From NCBI RefSeq assembly GCF_017168255.1, contig NZ_JABFAP010000001.1:1454640-1518639 (forward strand): DNA of 64,000 nt. Reading direction: 5' to 3'. This stretch comes from Agrococcus sp. KRD186 (GTDB lineage: Bacteria > Actinomycetota > Actinomycetes > Actinomycetales > Microbacteriaceae). Each line of letters opens with the position of its first letter. Within the stretch, counting starts at the first letter, position 1. Position numbers and translations under genes: made by a program. Under the pieces are notes generated by a model. It was not told where the DNA came from. It ran no database searches and saw nothing but the letters and a program-made list of their open reading frames with translations. Shown one piece after another: positions 8,808 through 16,901 of the stretch.

Positions 8808-9155
8808 ATGCCTCGCACGTCTGCGGCCAGCGCCAAGAAGCTCACCGAGCGCCGCAAAGAGCTCGTCGCCCTGCTCGAAGACGCCGACCGTCAGCTTGCC
8901 GAGCTGCGCCACCTGAGAGAGTCGTTGCACGACGACGACGAGCACGACCCTGACGGCGTCTCGCTCTCGTCCGAGTGGTCGCGACTCGAGGGCCTGCGCC
9001 AGTCTCGACTCGAGGCGGTCGCAGAGATCGACGCCGCCGCCGCACGCCTCGATCGCGGCGAGTACGGCATCTGCAGCGTCTGCGGCAAGCCCATCGCGGC
9101 CGCACGACTCGACGCGCGTCCCGGAGCGACCGAATGCATCGACCACGCCCGCTGA
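8808..9155 (+). CDS. DksA/TraR-type zinc-finger protein
   Basis: A 115-aa protein. Residues 5-75 form a coiled-coil hairpin (KKLTERRKELVALLEDADRQ ... RQSRLEAVAEIDAAAARLD). A C-terminal DksA-type finger follows: GEYGICSVCGKPI, then RLDARPGATECIDHAR. Proteins of this type sit in the RNA polymerase secondary channel or have unassigned roles in Actinobacteria. The zinc site reads CxxC ... CxxH, so the usual fourth cysteine is a histidine. The frame is intact between two damaged genes. The start is the ATG at 8808; it is divergent from the membrane-protein pseudogene. Confidence 0.85.
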   Translation: MPRTSAASAKKLTERRKELVALLEDADRQLAELRHLRESLHDDDEHDPDGVSLSSEWSRLEGLRQSRLEAVAEIDAAAARLDRGEYGICSVCGKPIAAARLDARPGATECIDHAR

Positions 9156-9174
9156 CGATGCCCGCTGATCACGC

Positions 9175-9905
9175 TCACTCGATCGGCATCCACAGCTCGC
9201 AGTTCGCGTGGCTCTCGGTGAGCTCGAGGTAGCGCAGGATCGTCGGTCCCGGGCGCAGCCGCCACGGGTTCGACGGGAACCAGTCGGTCGCCGTCGCCGC
9301 CCAGACGCGCTGCAGCTCGTCCGGGAACGCACCCTTCGCGGCGAAGACCGCCCACTGACCCGCCTCGACGCGGATGAGGTCCAGGTCGTCGGGCACCGAC
9401 GCATCCGTCGTCAGTGCGACGCCGTGCAGGTAGGTGAGCGTCGAGCCCTACGGGGCATCCGGCTCCAGTCCGTGCGTGATGGCCAGGATGCCGGCCGGAT
9501 CGGTGTCGTTGAGGGCCTTGAGCCGTGCGTGCTCCGCCGGCGGGATCGATGCGGGCGGAACCGGAGCGTGGGTTGTGTGCTGAGCGGACCGCCGTCGCGG
9601 CGCACCTCGGCCGGCCCGGCGCCGTGCACCGCGCGGAACGCCCGCCCGAACGCCTCGGTGGAGCCGTACCCGTAGCGCACGGCCACGTCGAGCAGGCTGG
9701 GTGCTCCGGCTGCCAGATCGGCGCCGGCGAGCGTCATCCGCCGCCGCCGCGCGTACTCCGACAGCGGCATCCCCGAGAGCGCCGAGAACATCCTGCGCAG
9801 GTGGTACTCGGTCGTGCCGTGCTCGCGTGCCAAGCCTGCGACGTCGATCGTTGCGTCGAGGCCGTGCTCGACGAGCTCGACCAATGCGTTGAGCGTGCCG
9901 ATCAT
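9175..9905 (-). pseudogene. AraC-family regulator with GyrI-like effector domain, inactivated
   Basis: The start at 9905 has a strong ribosome binding site (AGGAAGGA, 5 bp upstream). The N-terminus is a complete AraC helix-turn-helix pair (IDVAGLAREHGTTEYHLRRM; LLDVAVRYGYGSTEAFGRAF). After TLRFR the frame is lost near 9550. The effector domain continues in another frame (ASIPPAEHARLKALNDTDP), meets an in-frame TAG at about 9448-9450, then runs on through LTYLHGVAL and ends ESHANCELWMPIE at 9175. So there are two independent lesions, a one-base deletion and a nonsense codon. Related intact proteins respond to small molecules through the GyrI-like domain. A truncated DNA-binding fragment could still be made. 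Confidence 0.75.
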
Positions 9906-10045
9906 GCGGTCCTTCCTATCGTGACCATCCTGCGCGCCGTGGCCGCGCCGCACCCGATCCCTGCGGCCCGATCCCATCGGGTGAGCTGCGGTCGCAGTGG
10001 CCGACGAGCAACTCATGGCGAAGGCAGGTGCGGCACACTCGACTC

Positions 10046-10486
10046 GTGGACGACCTGCATGTGCCGCCTGGGCCGGGAGCGCCGCGCGGCCTGCGGGTGC
10101 CGGCGGCGGAGCTCGTCGAGCAGTTCTCCCGGTCGTCCGGCCCGGGCGGTCAGGGCGTCAACACCACGGACTCGCGGGTGCAGCTCAGCCTCGACCTCGC
10201 GACGACCAGCGCGCTCGACGACGGGCAGCGCCGGCGTGCGCTCGCACGCCTCGCATCGAGACTCTCCGGCACGGTGCTGACCGTCAGCGCGTCCGAGCAC
10301 CGATCGCAGCTCGACAATCGGAACGCCGCGCGGCGCCGCATCATCGTGCTGCTGCGCGACGCCGTGGCGCCCGCCTCCACCCGGCGCGCGACCCGGCCGA
10401 CGAAGGGCTCGCAGCGGCGGCGGCTGCAGGCGAAGATCAGGCGCTCAGACACGAAGCAGCAGCGCAAGCCGCCGCGCGCGGAGTGA
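10046..10486 (+). CDS. arfB: ArfB/YaeJ-type peptidyl-tRNA hydrolase
   Basis: A 146-aa class-I release-factor-like protein. The catalytic GGQ is present in SGPGGQGVNTTDSRV near residue 35, the basis of ester-bond hydrolysis on stalled ribosomes. The C-terminal tail is very basic (KGSQRRRLQAKIRRSDTKQQ), as needed to enter an empty mRNA channel. It has no stop-codon recognition domain. These features match ArfB, which rescues ribosomes stalled on non-stop mRNA. I start at GTG 10046; a GTG at 10028 is also in frame. It is convergent with the DUF1801 gene, with 26 bp between them. Confidence 0.85.
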   Translation: MDDLHVPPGPGAPRGLRVPAAELVEQFSRSSGPGGQGVNTTDSRVQLSLDLATTSALDDGQRRRALARLASRLSGTVLTVSASEHRSQLDNRNAARRRIIVLLRDAVAPASTRRATRPTKGSQRRRLQAKIRRSDTKQQRKPPRAE

Positions 10487-10512
10487 CTGCTGTGGCGGCC
10501 GTGCCCTGCGTC

Positions 10513-10935
10513 TCAGCGCAGTGACTCCTCGAGCTCCGCGAGGGACTCGGCGACCAACGCGCGCAGCGCGTCGAGATCCACATCCCGCAATCGCGTGAGG
10601 TACAGGCAGACCTTGCTCGATCGGTGCTTGCCGAGCCGGGCGAGCAGATCGGGCCAGCGCTCGGCGAAGTCCTCCACGAGGTAGACGGTGTGCTGCTTCG
10701 CGCCGGTCGCGAACGCGAGCAGCGGCGCACGACCGCTGTGCCCGCTCTCGTAGCGGTACTCGTAGTCGCCGAAGCCGATGATCCTGCCGGCCCAGACGAC
10801 AGGAGGCTCGCCGCTCAGCTCGCCCATCATCGCCAGCAGCGTCTGCGCCTCCTCCCGTCGCGGTCCGGTGACACGATCGAGCACCTCAGGCACGGGCTGG
10901 TCCGACGGCGACATCGCCGGTTCGCTCGGGGCCAT
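10513..10935 (-). CDS. DUF1801 domain protein
   Basis: A 140-aa protein. The core matches DUF1801/YdhG-type proteins: GEPPVVWAGRIIGFGDYEYRYESGHSG, then LLAFATGAKQHTVYLV, LLARLGKHRSSKVCLYLTRL and DVDLDALRALVAESLA. These small alpha/beta proteins resemble the frataxin fold, and their biochemical role is not settled. The N-terminal 20 residues are low complexity, so a second ATG at 10914 is a possible start. It stands alone on the minus strand. Confidence 0.8.
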   Translation of the reverse strand: MAPSEPAMSPSDQPVPEVLDRVTGPRREEAQTLLAMMGELSGEPPVVWAGRIIGFGDYEYRYESGHSGRAPLLAFATGAKQHTVYLVEDFAERWPDLLARLGKHRSSKVCLYLTRLRDVDLDALRALVAESLAELEESLR

Positions 10936-10965
10936 CGCTCTCCGTTCGTCCGCTGCGTCGAAGCG

Positions 10966-11043
10966 TCAGTCGAGGCGGAACTCGTCGTAGCGCGCGACCC
11001 GCTCCGGCTCTGCGCAGTCGAACGTCACCTGGACCTGCCGCAT
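10966..11043 (-). pseudogene. 25-codon remnant of a VOC/glyoxalase-like gene
   Basis: An ATG at 11043 opens MRQVQVTFDCAEPERVAR, the characteristic first strand of many VOC proteins. It is joined directly to YDEFRLD and a stop, which resembles the usual VOC C-terminal end. About 100 codons in the middle are missing without a frameshift, so this looks like an internal deletion. The remaining 190 bp up to the gene at 11235 hold no gene I can support. Confidence 0.45.
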
Positions 11044-11234
11044 CGCTGTCGCCGTGGCGCCCACCGTAGCCCCCGGCGCTGCACCCCGACCGGTCGGAGC
11101 TCTCGCGCCGGAACTTCAGGCGCGCTCGATCGGGGGTCGGGTTCGCCAGCGAGGGGCGTGGTCGGCTCCGGTCAGCCCTGCGGCGTACCCTGAAGCCAGG
11201 AGCTGACCTCGGTTCCGCAATGATGGGAGCCCGG

Positions 11235-12431
11235 ATGTCCGGCGCCACGGAACCTTCGCCCTCTGTCCCGACCGCGGCACCCCGCGATGATCTGCGCACC
11301 CTCGGACTGCTCGCCGGCTCCTCGATGGAGAACGAGCAGCGACTGCCCATCCATCCTCATCACCTGGATCGCATCGACCCGGACGTGCGCGCGCGGATGA
11401 TCGTCGAGCGCGGCTACGGCGTCGACTTCCAACTGGAGCGCGGCTACGTCGAGTCGCGCGTCGGCAGGGTCGCGGATCGCGCAGAGGTGATCGAGTCTGC
11501 GGATGTGCTGCTGCTGCCCAAGCCGCAGGACGCGGACGTGGCGGCGATCCCCGTTGGCCGCGTGCTGTGGGGTTGGCCGCACTGCGTGCAGGACGCACGC
11601 ATGACGCAGACAGCGATCGATCGGCGACTCACCCTGATCGCCTTCGAGGCGATGAACCACTGGACCCACGGGGGCGACTTCAGCCTGCACGTCTTCCACA
11701 AGAACAACGAGCTCGCCGGCTACTGCTCGGTGCTGCACGCGCTCCACCTGATCGGCTCGACGGGCGACTACGGGCCGCGTCGCAGCGCGGTCGTCATCGG
11801 CTTCGGCGCGACGGCGCGGGGAGCCGTGACCGCGCTCAAGGCGCAGGGGATCCACGACATCCAAGTGCTCACGCAGCGCGGCGCTGCGGCGGTCGGCTCG
11901 CCGATACACGCCGCACACATCACCCAGCTCAACACCGACGACCGTCCGACCCATCTCGGCGAGGTCCTGACAGCGAACGGCTCCGTGCTCCTCCCGGCGT
12001 TCCTGGCGTCGCATGACATCGTCGTCAACTGCACGCTCCAGGACGTCGCAGCGCCGATGACCTACCTGCGCACCGAGGATCTGGATGCCTTCGCCACGGG
12101 AAGCATCATCATCGACGTCTCGTGCGACGAGGGCATGGGCTTCGAGTGGGCGAGGCCCACCACGTTCGACGACCCGATGTTCACGGTCGGCCAGGGCGTG
12201 CACTACTACGCCGTCGACCACAGTCCCTCGTACCTGTGGAACTCAGCCACGTGGGAGATCAGCGAGGCGCTCCTGCCGTTCCTGCGCACGGTCATGGAGG
12301 GACCAACCGCTTGGGCGAAGAGCTTCACCATCGCGCGTGCGATCGAGATCCACGACGGCGTGATCGAGAACCCGAGCATCCTGGCCTTCCAGGGTCGCGA
12401 TCCGGTCTATCCGCATGCCCGAACTGCCTAG
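11235..12431 (+). CDS. Alanine dehydrogenase/PNT-family enzyme, N5-(carboxyethyl)ornithine synthase-like
   Basis: A 398-aa cytosolic oxidoreductase. The N-terminal AlaDH/PNT domain has SMENEQRLPIHPHHLDRI (the conserved ExR region) and RMIVERGYGVDF. A second domain has a Rossmann fold: AVVIGFGATARGAVTALKAQG near residue 185. HVFHKNNELAGYCSVLHALH precedes it, and VDHSPSYLWNSATWEISEAL near the C-terminus is typical of this branch. The family includes alanine dehydrogenase, transhydrogenase subunits and N5-(carboxyethyl)ornithine synthase; this branch reductively condenses or oxidises an amino acid with NAD(P)H, but I cannot name the substrate. The ATG at 11235 has GGGAG 5 bp upstream. Its TAG stop shares the palindrome CTAG with the stop of the convergent UvrA-like gene. 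Confidence 0.75.
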   Translation: MSGATEPSPSVPTAAPRDDLRTLGLLAGSSMENEQRLPIHPHHLDRIDPDVRARMIVERGYGVDFQLERGYVESRVGRVADRAEVIESADVLLLPKPQDADVAAIPVGRVLWGWPHCVQDARMTQTAIDRRLTLIAFEAMNHWTHGGDFSLHVFHKNNELAGYCSVLHALHLIGSTGDYGPRRSAVVIGFGATARGAVTALKAQGIHDIQVLTQRGAAAVGSPIHAAHITQLNTDDRPTHLGEVLTANGSVLLPAFLASHDIVVNCTLQDVAAPMTYLRTEDLDAFATGSIIIDVSCDEGMGFEWARPTTFDDPMFTVGQGVHYYAVDHSPSYLWNSATWEISEALLPFLRTVMEGPTAWAKSFTIARAIEIHDGVIENPSILAFQGRDPVYPHARTA

Positions 12432-15016
12432 TCGTTCCGTCTCGTCAGCGCCGCCGCGAGGTACGGAGCCGTCCGGCCGGAGTCGCTCGCCGCGACCTGC
12501 TCCGGAGTGCCCTCCGCGACGATCCGGCCGCCGGCATCCCCGGAACCCGGGCCGAGGTCGACGACCCAGTCGGCCTCAGCGACGATCCGCATGTCGTGCT
12601 CGACCATGATGACCGTGCTGCCGCCGTCGACGAGGTGGTGCAGATGGGAGACGAGCCGGTCGGCGTCTGCCGCGTGCAGACCGGATGTCGGCTCGTCGAG
12701 GAGGTACAGGGTGTCACCACGCTGTCCTCGCTGCAGCTCCGAGGCGAGCTTCACGCGCTGCGCCTCGCCGCCGGAGAGCTCGGTCGCAGGCTGGCCCAGG
12801 GCGACGTAGCCGAGCCCCACATCGCACAGGGCGTCGAGGTGGCGGTTCACCTCAACGTCGTCGGTGAAGGACGCCCGGGCTTCGCTCACGCTCATCGCCA
12901 GCACGTCGGCCACGGTCCGCCCGTCGAGCTCGATCTCGAGCGTCTCCGGGTTGTAACGGCTGCCGCCGCAGGTCGCGCACGGTGCGTGGACCGTCGGAAG
13001 GAAGAGCAGCTCCACCTCCATGGTGCCCTCGCCTTTGCAGGTCGGGCAGCGGCCGGCGGGCAGGTTGAAGGAGAACCGGCTCGCGCTGTAGCGGCGCCGA
13101 CGCGCCTCCGGAGTCGCTGCGAAGAGCGCCCGCACGCGATCGAACAGACCCGTGTAGGTGGCCACATTCGATCGCGATGTACGGCCGATCGGCTTCTGGC
13201 TCACCTGCACGATGCGGCGCAACCGGCCACGCGGCCCTCGCGCCCGACCGCTCGTGGTGGCCTCAGCGCCCTGCGACAGCGGATCCTCGACGTCAGCAGG
13301 CTCATCCGCCCCCGACGCGTGCTCGTCGACCTCGCTGGCGAGACTCGCCTGCAGCAGGTCGGGCAGCGCCTGCACGACCAGCGATGACTTGCCCGATCCC
13401 GAGACGCCCGTGACGGCCGTGAGCGCGCCGAGCGGGAAGGCGACCGTGAGGTCACGCACGTTGTGCCGGCTGACGCGGGACAGCTCGAGGCGCTCGTCAC
13501 CGCTGCGGCGGGTGCGCACGGCGCGTTGACTGCCCGGCTCGGGGAAGAGGTAGTCGCGGGTGACGGAGCCGCTGGCGTGGCGCAGCCCTTCGAGGGCGCC
13601 GGAGTAGACGACCGTCCCGCCCTCTGATCCTGCACCGGGCCCGATGTCGACGATCCAGTCGGCCTGGCGGATGACGTCGAGCGAGTGCTCGACGAAGTAG
13701 ACGGTGTTGCCGGTGTCCCGCAGCGTCGCCAGGATCCGCAGCAGCGACTCGGTGTCGGCGGGATGCAGACCCGCCGACGGCTCGTCCAGCACGAAGACGA
13801 CACCGAACAGCTGTGAGAGCACCTGCGTCGCCAGGCGCATGCGCTGCAGTTCACCCGACGAGAGCGACGAGGTGGTGCGATCGAGGGAGAGCGAGCCGAG
13901 CCCGAGCTCGACGATCGGCGACAGGCGCGCGAGCAGGTCGGAGACGAGGCGTCGCGCGGCCAGCAGCTGCTCGGGAGCGATCGCGTCGCGCCCGGTGGCG
14001 GCTGGCTCGGCTCGAGGCGTCCAGTCCGGCTCGAGCACGGCGTGAAGCACGGCAGCTACGTCGTCGAGCGGCATCGCGGCGAGCTCTGTGATGCCATATC
14101 CCTCGAAGGTGACCGCCAGCGCTTCCGGCTTCAAGCGCCGACCGCCGCAGTTGGGGCATCGGACGCTGACCATGAAGGATGCCGCGCGCTCACGCATGCG
14201 CGCGCTCTTCGAGTTGGCGAAGGTGTTCAGCACGAAGCTGCGTACGCCCTGGAAGGTGCTCATGTAGCTCGGCTCGACGCCGGCAGCGACGGCCTTCCGC
14301 ACCTCCGCGGGCTCCCGATCGGTGAACACCGGCACCTGTGGCGACTCCGCGGTGAACAGTGCCCAGTCGCGCTGCTCCCGAGGCAGGTCGCGCCATGGCA
14401 CGTCGACGTCGTAGCCGAGCGAGATGAGGCTGTCGCGCAGCTGCTTGCCATGCCATGCCGTGGGCCACGCAGCAAGCGCGCCCTCGCGGATCGTGAGCGA
14501 ATCATCCGGCACCATCAGGGATTCCGGCACGTCATGCACCTGCCCAAGCCCGTGGCAGGTGGGGCACGCACCCTGCACGGTATTCATCGAGAAGTCCTCG
14601 GCCAGCAGCATCGGCGCGCCCGGCGGGTACGTGCCAACCCGCGAGTAGAGCATGCGGAGGACATTGGCGATGGTGGTGGCGCTGCCGACCGTCGACCGGG
14701 CAGAGCCGCCCGAGCGTTGCTGCGGCAGGGCGACCGCCGGTGGCAGCCCATCGATGGTGTCGACGTCGGGGGCGCCGACCTGGCTGATCAGCCGGCGGGC
14801 GTAGGGAGCGACCGACTCGAAGTAGCGGCGCTGCGACTCGGCGTAGATCGTGCCGAAGGCGAGCGAGCTCTTGCCGGAGCCGGAGATGCCGGTGAACGCC
14901 ACCAGTGCATCGCGCGGGATGTCGAGATCGACGCTCTTGAGGTTGTGCTCGCGGGCGCCGCGCACGCGGATGCCCCCGAGGTCGGGAGCGTGCGGCGGGC
15001 GTGAGGGTGCATCCAT
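12428..15016 (-). CDS. UvrA-like ABC ATPase (short UvrA paralogue)
   Basis: An 862-aa soluble protein with two ABC ATPase halves. The first Walker A is GISGSGKSS (residues 43-51), with signature SSGELQRMRLA and Walker B VFVLDEPSAGLH. The second is GVSGSGKSS (about 545), with SGGEAQRVKLA and LYLLDEPTSGLH near the C-terminus. Zinc-module cysteines are present (CPTCHGLG, CPNCGG, CPTCKGEG, CATCGG). It is about 90 residues shorter than housekeeping UvrA (about 950) and has a disordered acidic insert after the second Walker A, so it is probably a class-II-type UvrA paralogue, several of which protect against DNA-binding drugs. It stands alone, with no uvrB or uvrC nearby. The start is the ATG at 15016. 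Confidence 0.9.
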   Translation of the reverse strand: MDAPSRPPHAPDLGGIRVRGAREHNLKSVDLDIPRDALVAFTGISGSGKSSLAFGTIYAESQRRYFESVAPYARRLISQVGAPDVDTIDGLPPAVALPQQRSGGSARSTVGSATTIANVLRMLYSRVGTYPPGAPMLLAEDFSMNTVQGACPTCHGLGQVHDVPESLMVPDDSLTIREGALAAWPTAWHGKQLRDSLISLGYDVDVPWRDLPREQRDWALFTAESPQVPVFTDREPAEVRKAVAAGVEPSYMSTFQGVRSFVLNTFANSKSARMRERAASFMVSVRCPNCGGRRLKPEALAVTFEGYGITELAAMPLDDVAAVLHAVLEPDWTPRAEPAATGRDAIAPEQLLAARRLVSDLLARLSPIVELGLGSLSLDRTTSSLSSGELQRMRLATQVLSQLFGVVFVLDEPSAGLHPADTESLLRILATLRDTGNTVYFVEHSLDVIRQADWIVDIGPGAGSEGGTVVYSGALEGLRHASGSVTRDYLFPEPGSQRAVRTRRSGDERLELSRVSRHNVRDLTVAFPLGALTAVTGVSGSGKSSLVVQALPDLLQASLASEVDEHASGADEPADVEDPLSQGAEATTSGRARGPRGRLRRIVQVSQKPIGRTSRSNVATYTGLFDRVRALFAATPEARRRRYSASRFSFNLPAGRCPTCKGEGTMEVELLFLPTVHAPCATCGGSRYNPETLEIELDGRTVADVLAMSVSEARASFTDDVEVNRHLDALCDVGLGYVALGQPATELSGGEAQRVKLASELQRGQRGDTLYLLDEPTSGLHAADADRLVSHLHHLVDGGSTVIMVEHDMRIVAEADWVVDLGPGSGDAGGRIVAEGTPEQVAASDSGRTAPYLAAALTRRND

Positions 15017-15058
15017 CCGACCAGTCTTCCGCGAAGTGGCTGAGAGCGGCGATCGCGC

Positions 15059-15370
15059 TCAGCCGAGTGAGCGCCGGATGCCCTCGAGCCGCTCTACCGC
15101 CTGGTGGAGGCGCGCCTGGTCGGTGCCGCGGACCACGATGCTGGTGCCGTAGACGGGGCGGTCATGGAACCGATACGAGTCGGAGGTGAGATCGCACAGC
15201 TCGGCCGCGAGATCGCGTAGCGATGCGGCGATGAGACCCTCGCCCACCTCGAAGCGCAGCTCGTCGGAGAGGATGAGCTGACCCGACTGCAGAACCGGCA
15301 GCGAGCGAGCGTCGTCGCGCACATCGATCTCGGAGCCTGTCAAGTCTTTTGTGTAAGCGGTCTGGTCCAT
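15059..15370 (-). pseudogene. Small gene whose N-terminus is replaced by the IS256 end
   Basis: The current frame encodes 103 aa. The first 12 residues (MDQTAYTKDLTG) come from the terminal repeat of the insertion sequence. The native part starts around SEIDVRDDARSLPVL and continues LSDELRFEVGEGLIAASLRD to VERLEGIRRSLG. I do not recognise the family. On the far side of the element (16788-16840) the same frame continues upstream as FVRPLQRAFDIE, so the element sits inside the gene. I see no clear original start codon there, so the gene may have been damaged before. The displaced start belongs to the stretch directly downstream of the old ychF stop. Confidence 0.5.
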
Positions 15371-16787
15371 GGATGGTCAGAGGTATCGATTGATGCGCTC
15401 GGGGTAGACGAGTGAGAGCTGTTCAAGGGCCTGCTTCCAGTTCGTGGTGACCTGGCCCTCGACGAGCCGGCCGGAGGCTTTGCGCTGGTCTGATCGCAGG
15501 CCTCGCTCCTTCGCTCGGTCGCGTGCTCGCTTGTCCTCGATGTTGCAGATCGCCAGCCAGAGCAGCTTCACGACCGCCTGGTCGTTCGGGAAGTGGCCGC
15601 GGTTCTTGGTCACCTTCCGCAGCTGGTAGTTGAGCGACTCGATGGAGTTGGTCGTGTAGATCACGCGCCGCAGCTCGGGCGGGAAGGCGAGGAAGGGCGT
15701 GAACCGGTCCCACGCGTCGTGGAACGATTTCACCGCCGACGGGTAGCGGCGGCCGAGTTCGGACGCCTCGAACGCCTCCAGCGCCTCGAGCGCGGCGTCC
15801 TCGTTCGCGGCCTGATAGATGGGCTTGAGCGCGGCGACGGCCTTGCGGTCCTTGTAGTTCACGAACCGCATCGCGGCGCGGATCAGGTGCACCACGCACG
15901 TCTGCACGGTCGCTTTCGGCCAGGTCGCCTCGACCGCCTCGGGGAAGCCGGTGAGGCCGTCGCAGCAGACGATCAGCACGTCCCGCACGCCCCGGTTGGC
16001 GAGCTCGGCGCAGACGGCCGCCCAGAACTTCGCGCCCTCGGTCGCCTGCACCCAGATGCCCAGCACGTGCTTGGCGCCGTCCACGTCGACGCCCACGGCG
16101 ATATGCGCCGCCTTGTTGCGCACGTGCCCGCCGTCGCGGACCTCCACGATGATCGCGTCCAGGAAGATCACCGGATAGAGCGCCTCCAGCGGCCTGGTCT
16201 GCCAGGCGAGGATCTCCTCGGCGACCTGCTCGGTGATCTTCGAGATCGTCTCGTGCGAGAGGTCCGTGCCGAGCGTGGAGGCGAGGTGGTGCTGGATGTC
16301 GCGGATCGTCATGCCGCCGGCGTAGAGCGAGATGATCATGCCATCGAGCCCGTCCAGCCGCCGCTGCCCCTTCGGGACCAGCATCGGCGTGAACGTGCCG
16401 TTCCGGTCGCGCGGGATCGCGAGCTCGAGATCGCCGATCTCGGTCGCGACCGTCTTCGACGACGTGCCGTTGCGGGAGTTCTGGTGCAGCGACGCCTCTG
16501 CATCGCCGCGCTCGTAGCCGACGTGCTCGGTCAGCTCCGCCTCCAGGCCCCGCTCCAGCGCGGCCTTCAGCATGGTGCCGATCAGGCCGCCCTCGCCGGT
16601 GAGCGGCTCGCCCGCGTCGATCTTCGCGAAGATGTCATCCATCGCTCCCGACGCCTTCAAATGGTCAGCGAGCTCCTGCTGCTGCCGGCGACGCTCCTCG
16701 CGCTCCGGGCTCTGCTTCGTCATAGTCACAGTCTGTTCTCCTTCGAACGGTGACCCCATCGCTTACACAGACCATCTGACACCCTCC
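15332..16787 (-). mobile_element. IS256-type insertion sequence, intact
   Basis: A 1456-bp element with one transposase. The ends are imperfect inverted repeats, about 22 of 30 positions (GGAG, then TGTCA, then GTGTAAGCG shared by both ends). The 6-bp sequence GATCTC lies immediately outside both ends (15326-15331 and 16788-16793) and is the best candidate target duplication, although 8-9 bp is usual for the family. It disrupts the small gene at 15059. Confidence 0.85.
15377..16723 (-). CDS. IS256-family mutator-type transposase
   Basis: A 448-aa transposase from the ATG at 16723; a GTG two codons upstream (16729) sits at better distance from an AAGGAG and may be the real start. Family landmarks are in order: LKAALERGLEAELTEHVGYE, RNGTSSKTV, IPRDRNGTFTPMLVPK, then VIFLDAIIVEVRDGG (first D), VLIVCCDGLTGFPEAVEATWP (second D), CVVHLIRAAMRFV, and YTTNSIESLNYQLRKVTKNR (catalytic E). 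The length is normal and the frame intact, so it is probably functional. Confidence 0.95.
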   Translation of the reverse strand: MTKQSPEREERRRQQQELADHLKASGAMDDIFAKIDAGEPLTGEGGLIGTMLKAALERGLEAELTEHVGYERGDAEASLHQNSRNGTSSKTVATEIGDLELAIPRDRNGTFTPMLVPKGQRRLDGLDGMIISLYAGGMTIRDIQHHLASTLGTDLSHETISKITEQVAEEILAWQTRPLEALYPVIFLDAIIVEVRDGGHVRNKAAHIAVGVDVDGAKHVLGIWVQATEGAKFWAAVCAELANRGVRDVLIVCCDGLTGFPEAVEATWPKATVQTCVVHLIRAAMRFVNYKDRKAVAALKPIYQAANEDAALEALEAFEASELGRRYPSAVKSFHDAWDRFTPFLAFPPELRRVIYTTNSIESLNYQLRKVTKNRGHFPNDQAVVKLLWLAICNIEDKRARDRAKERGLRSDQRKASGRLVEGQVTTNWKQALEQLSLVYPERINRYL

Positions 16788-16859
16788 GATCTCGATGTCG
16801 AACGCTCGTTGCAGCGGGCGAACGAAGACTCCGACTTCGCCGCGACCACGGGCGCCTAC

Positions 16860-16889
16860 ACGTTGAAGCGGAACTCCACCACGTCGCCG
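16860..16889 (-). repeat. Displaced 3' end of ychF (direct-repeat copy 1)
   Basis: On the minus strand this 30-bp segment encodes GDVVEFRFNV followed by TAG, exactly the YchF C-terminus, but with no ychF in front of it. It matches 18331-18360 at 28 of 30 bases, with 21 in a row identical (16869-16889). Its terminal codons (CGC TTC AAC GTG) follow the high-GC codon habit of the genome. Confidence 0.9.
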
Positions 16890-16901
16890 CAGCTACCAAC
16901 C

